Assembly (NCBI GenBank): GCA_021234155.1
Contig: JAJEKV010000135.1
Location: 515,898 to 579,897 of the forward strand
Length of the DNA: 64,000 nt
DNA from: Isoetes taiwanensis
Lineage: Eukaryota; Streptophyta; Lycopodiopsida; Isoetales; Isoetaceae
Direction: 5' to 3'
Shown: positions 60,304 to 64,000 of the stretch, piece by piece
Layout of the letters: every line of letters starts with the position of its first letter
Numbering within the stretch: position 1 is the stretch's first letter
Translations under genes and position numbers: made by a program
The notes under the pieces: generated by a model
Database searches by the model: none
What the model saw: only the letters and a program-made list of their open reading frames with translations
What the model was told of the DNA's origin: nothing

Positions 60304-62881
60304 TCAAGCAACACACAACGCTTTGCCGAGGGATTTCCACAAAGGTAATTGTAGAAGTGCATGGCAACCGACACAAAAGATTTTATAAGTGACACAAAAT
60401 GCCCGTGACTTCCCTCGCATCTTCTGAGCATGAAAGGGAGCATGAGAGAATACTATGAACTCCATGCGGACATTAAAACATCTCCTGTGTCCTGCGTGCT
60501 TAGCCCCACCGCCGTAACCCTGTTGCAATGGAGCGTAATAATCCTCGCTTTTATATAAAGGTCGCTTCATTTCTCGCAGCTTTTCCAAAGACCACCTAAC
60601 ATTGTTATTTCTCCGCTTATGTTTTTCTCTACATGCCACTTCTCGTAAATATTGTGCATGAACAACATTTTGAAGTCCGGCATAGAATTTTTGAATACCT
60701 TGTAAATAAGGGATAACATGCTTCGTAAAAGAACCATCATCCATAATACCATTGTTAATTTCAAACTACATGGAATACAAATAAGGAAGCATAACCCAAT
60801 GCGATTGCATGGCAAAAATTTCCTTCTCAGAGGGGGTCCATCCCTCGCTAACATATACTTAATTTGAAAGGATTAGATATGAATATAGTTCTCGACATAT
60901 AGGCATAGTACGCTTAGATGGAAGACAAAAAAAAAAAGAAAGGCCAAGGCATTTTTTAGTCAGCAGAGTCAGTCTCCATGGGTGCATGGATAACTAGACC
61001 TGTGATATCCCGCGATTGCCTTTTGTCTTCTACTTAAGATACTAAAAATGAACATAGATTCGCTCAAGAAGAGCTCCCCAATATTGCACTCATATATAAT
61101 GGAGTATCCGCTTACCACGATGCGAAACACATGGTTATCATGGTCCTCTAAATATGCTCCATCCAACCAATTACTTCATTGTTTAGAAAAGTAAAACCTA
61201 AATCCCCACAAACAATGGTAAGTGATGATGAGTAATGAGGAATATATACCGCTTATTTGGGCTGTGTAAAAAGCATCAAGATCATGACCATCCCGCTCTA
61301 GCATCTCGACAACTTTCTTCAATGCCCGACTTTTAACGTAGAGCCACTTCATAACCAAACCAAGTGGAATTATGATTGCTTACAATGTAAACAATACCTT
61401 TAGGTTTTTCAGATTCGCAAATGCTCGCAGCGGATGATAAACCGGCAAACGGCATTAATCGTACCCCTTCTAAAGGGCATGTCTCCCAAAGACAAGGTTG
61501 GCTAACTCTTCTAGCATTTCAGAGATAACTCTTGTTCTCCTTAAATAAAGACGCATTTTGAAGTGTGTACATAGCGTGAAAAAAAAACACTAGCTTAATG
61601 TAATGTACATATACTCAAACTTCTTCATCGATCCCAAATTGAATCACATAGCTTGCTTTCACTAAAATGCATGTCCCAAATTATCATCATCTATGCTCAA
61701 ATCAATGTGGGCATCCAAATATGCTTTTCTTTCTTCATCAACATGAGACGAGATTCATTTGGCTAAATACTATGCGAGAACCAACCTTCCCCGTATGTTT
61801 GCTCGCTGGTAGGCTTCCTATTTTTGTGGGCAATTATAATGGCAATCAGAGCAGTTGATCATTGAAAGTTATGCCAATCCGGCATGCCCATGCCATCAAG
61901 GCCTATGCAAAACATCCCCAAAACCCGCTGTCCGGCTTGCTTTTCTCGCATCAACACTCTGTGTCATTTGAACTTGTTTGCCTCTCAGCCTTTTAATGAC
62001 CTCAGTAAGGCATAAAAAGAATTACGTAGACACATGCCACATTCTTTTAAAATTCGTGCGTAAACCCACGTACATGCATTTCAAATCAATGCCATCGTAG
62101 TCAATACTCAAAATTATACCTATACACTAAATGCATCGCTTACAAGAAGCAATAACTTATTGTCCGACGTTTCATACTCTCCTTCTCTCAGACTTGTTGT
62201 TGCATATGGATTCTCCGCTTCACAAGGGCATCCCTTGTTGCCTCTCAAAAAGCTTTTCTTTTTTGCCCCTCCTTCTTCTCTACAACCTTTGCTGCCCATC
62301 GCTATAAGGACCTTCATTCACGTAACATTTAGGAAAAAGCAACCAAATATGCCAAAGAATAGGGTCTTATGCACGGAAGCCTTAAACCTTGGTTCGCTCC
62401 TCCTCCATAATCTCATAATTTCGAGCAATTGACTTCTGGAACCGTTGGCTTTGTCACTGTGACAACATGATCTCAATTCCAGGAGCATAAACCGTGCAAT
62501 ACCATGTCAATAGCCTCTTTGATCCTTTCATCAATCCGTAAATATATTTGGTCCGTGATCATTCTATAAGATCTATCATCTCCCTAACACAAATTGTTCT
62601 TCATCAGAAACCGCTATACAAAGAGCTCATCATAGATTCATAATGATCCCACATCAAACCGCTATAATGGCAGTCATCGATTCCACCCTGTTAGGGTTTT
62701 GTAACGCATGCTTTGCACTTAAGCAAATTCCAAATTTCAAAGATTTGGCTATGGCGGCCAACATTGCTACAAAATCCCTCCTCCAGAGAGCAAGAACATA
62801 GAAGTTTCTTCTCCGAAGCAACTGGCCGGGTAACCGTTTTTCCTCAAAGAACCCTAAAATAAGGGACCTCGATGTTTGCAT
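60304..62881 (-). pseudogene. unidentified coding-like fragments, minus strand
   Basis: A series of minus-strand frames reads like pieces of one or more proteins. They are 62654-62881 (SRSLILGFFEEKRLPGQLLR), 62120-62317 (GCPCEAENPYATTSLREGEY), 61176-61358 (LKKVVEMLERDGHDLDAFYT), 60969-61166 (GAYLEDHDNHVFRIVVSGYS), and 60304-60744 (VIPYLQGIQKFYAGLQNVVH, EKHKRRNNNVRWSLEKLREM). Stops and shifts separate them and no splice sites tie them together. I do not recognise the family; a decayed DNA transposon or domesticated-transposase-like gene is possible but unproven. Confidence 0.35.
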
Positions 62882-64000
62882 GTCTGTTTTTTGACCTTTA
62901 AAATAATTGATTTTTCAAGGAAAAATCAGAATAAAAAGAGTGCTTTTGTTGTGAGCCCTTGGATGTTGGACCATTGAAAAAAAAAAAGCTAAATCAACGA
63001 CTAAGAAATGGTGCACTCTAGATGTACGCATTAGTACATCCATTCGAATACGCCATGAAATCTTAGGAAAACCTTTGTGAAAAGCGTACAAAAACACAAA
63101 GAAAACCCCCTGTTATTATGCTACATATGGGATGTGACCTTGCCCTTAACAAGTTTTTCATTTCTTATGCTTTGCAATAATGCGTTTCTATGAATGTCAT
63201 GCCCTCCGGACCTGCCCAGCATTTGCCCACATCCGAGAGCGATATGTTCGACATTAGTGCCCCGGCCAGCCGTTGCATCGATTATTAGCTCTGGCGTCGG
63301 TTTGTTGGGGTCATACCTCCAAGAGGTTATGGATGCACCACTCGCTTATGTCCTTTGACCCGGTATTGAACCGCCTTTTTGCAATTGTACAGCAGGTGTG
63401 CCAGTTGTATTATCGCTAAGGTTTTTCCTCGAAAACCCCTTCAGGCGGGGTTTTTAACCCGCTTAATATGCTTGCTGCTTCTTTCCCCATAGGCCAATTG
63501 GTCTCGAGGACGCTAAAAACCTATTCTATTCCTATTCTATTCTATTCTCAGAATGAAACGCTTGCATGCTTCCCCATTGAATCATTGTTCATTGAGTATT
63601 CCATGGATGATGCAAGCAATGCTCTACTATTTGCATTCTCATTCCAAATAGATTTTTTTTCACCACATTTTACTGTTGCTGGGTGTTTGCAGCTGTAGAC
63701 AAAGACAAAGGTGCAGACAAAGACCAAGTAGCGTTGAGTATAGTGAGTTCATGTAGTCTTTTTTTGGATAGATATAAACCATCACCAAATACACTTCTTT
63801 ATGCAGTTTGTATTCTTCCAGCATTTCCATGTAAGATCATATCAATATATCTTTTAGATCAAGTCTTCCAAGTCCCTTCTTACCATGAATAAGACCAACA
63901 CATTCAAAAAGTATTATTCTCCTTTCAATGAAGCATTATTCGCAATCTAGATTTAATATTTTTCGCCATGTACTCCACTCTCATAATGCCCTTAGTACTT
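62882..64000. other. intergenic; repeat remnants and simple repeats
   Basis: No gene supported. It includes the remnant at 63101-63126, a hairpin (AAAACCCC at 63432-63439 with GGGGTTTT at 63447-63454), and a CTATT-type simple repeat near 63518-63547. A GC-rich stretch at 63200-63420 may be old LTR sequence. Confidence 0.4.
63101..63126 (-). repeat. terminal remnant of the 10-12 kb repeat module
   Basis: ACCCCCTGTTATTATGCTAC, then ATATG, differs by one base from the outer end of copy C at 11829-11853 and has the same orientation. Only the terminal bases are present. Confidence 0.6.

Noticed and set aside
63432-63454. Rho-independent terminator
   Set aside because: The AAAACCCC/GGGGTTTT stem is terminator-shaped, but such terminators have no role in plant nuclear DNA and no transcript is identified.

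Overview
The window is nuclear DNA from a land plant. The evidence is spliced genes with GT-AG introns whose products match plant families (a PLS-type pentatricopeptide repeat protein, the DNA2/JHS1 helicase-nuclease, an ARG1-type DnaJ protein, an NSUN6-type RNA methyltransferase), a nuclear tRNA-Asn(GUU), and dense LINE and Copia retrotransposon remains. The low gene density and the style of the PPR array suggest a large fern-like genome, but that is an impression; no species-level marker was seen.

Layout. 0.5-3.06 kb: decayed LINE (+) ending in a TTCC tail. 4.0-5.4 kb: exons of an NSUN6-like m5C RNA methyltransferase (+), broken. 10.2-11.85 kb: three copies of a roughly 320-450 bp repeat, two direct and one inverted, with tRNA-promoter-like boxes. 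12.4-16.1 kb: second, longer LINE (+) with a CT tail; further microsatellites follow. 19.1-19.6 kb: three exons of an ARG1-like gene (+), broken. 21.5-22.1 kb: local tandem repeat. 23.1-23.5 kb: unidentified reading frame. 24.5-26.7 kb: intronless PPR gene (+) with several frameshifts. 27.9 kb: tRNA-Asn plus a duplicated 3' fragment. 28.85-40.03 kb: a nearly complete DNA2 gene on the minus strand in about 35 exons. 41.8-47.1 kb: a Copia element (-) with two LTRs, lying beside the primer-binding site of another, plus-strand, LTR element. 48.3-49.1 kb: a histone H3-like reading frame with a long tail, also broken. 58.8-59.7 kb: a foldback element with ~320 bp inverted arms. The rest is AT-rich intergenic sequence with unidentified coding-like scraps.

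The genes are unrelated in function and form no operon or pathway. DNA2 would act in nuclear (and possibly organellar) DNA replication and repair, the PPR protein in organelle RNA processing, the NSUN6-like enzyme in RNA methylation, and the ARG1-like protein in gravitropic signalling. A recurring theme is single-base insertions and deletions inside otherwise well conserved exons. In DNA2 this happens in an almost complete, correctly spliced gene with few clear nonsense substitutions, which fits uncorrected sequencing indels at least as well as gene death. The ARG1, NSUN6 and PPR copies also carry lost splice sites or stop codons and are better candidates for true pseudogenes.
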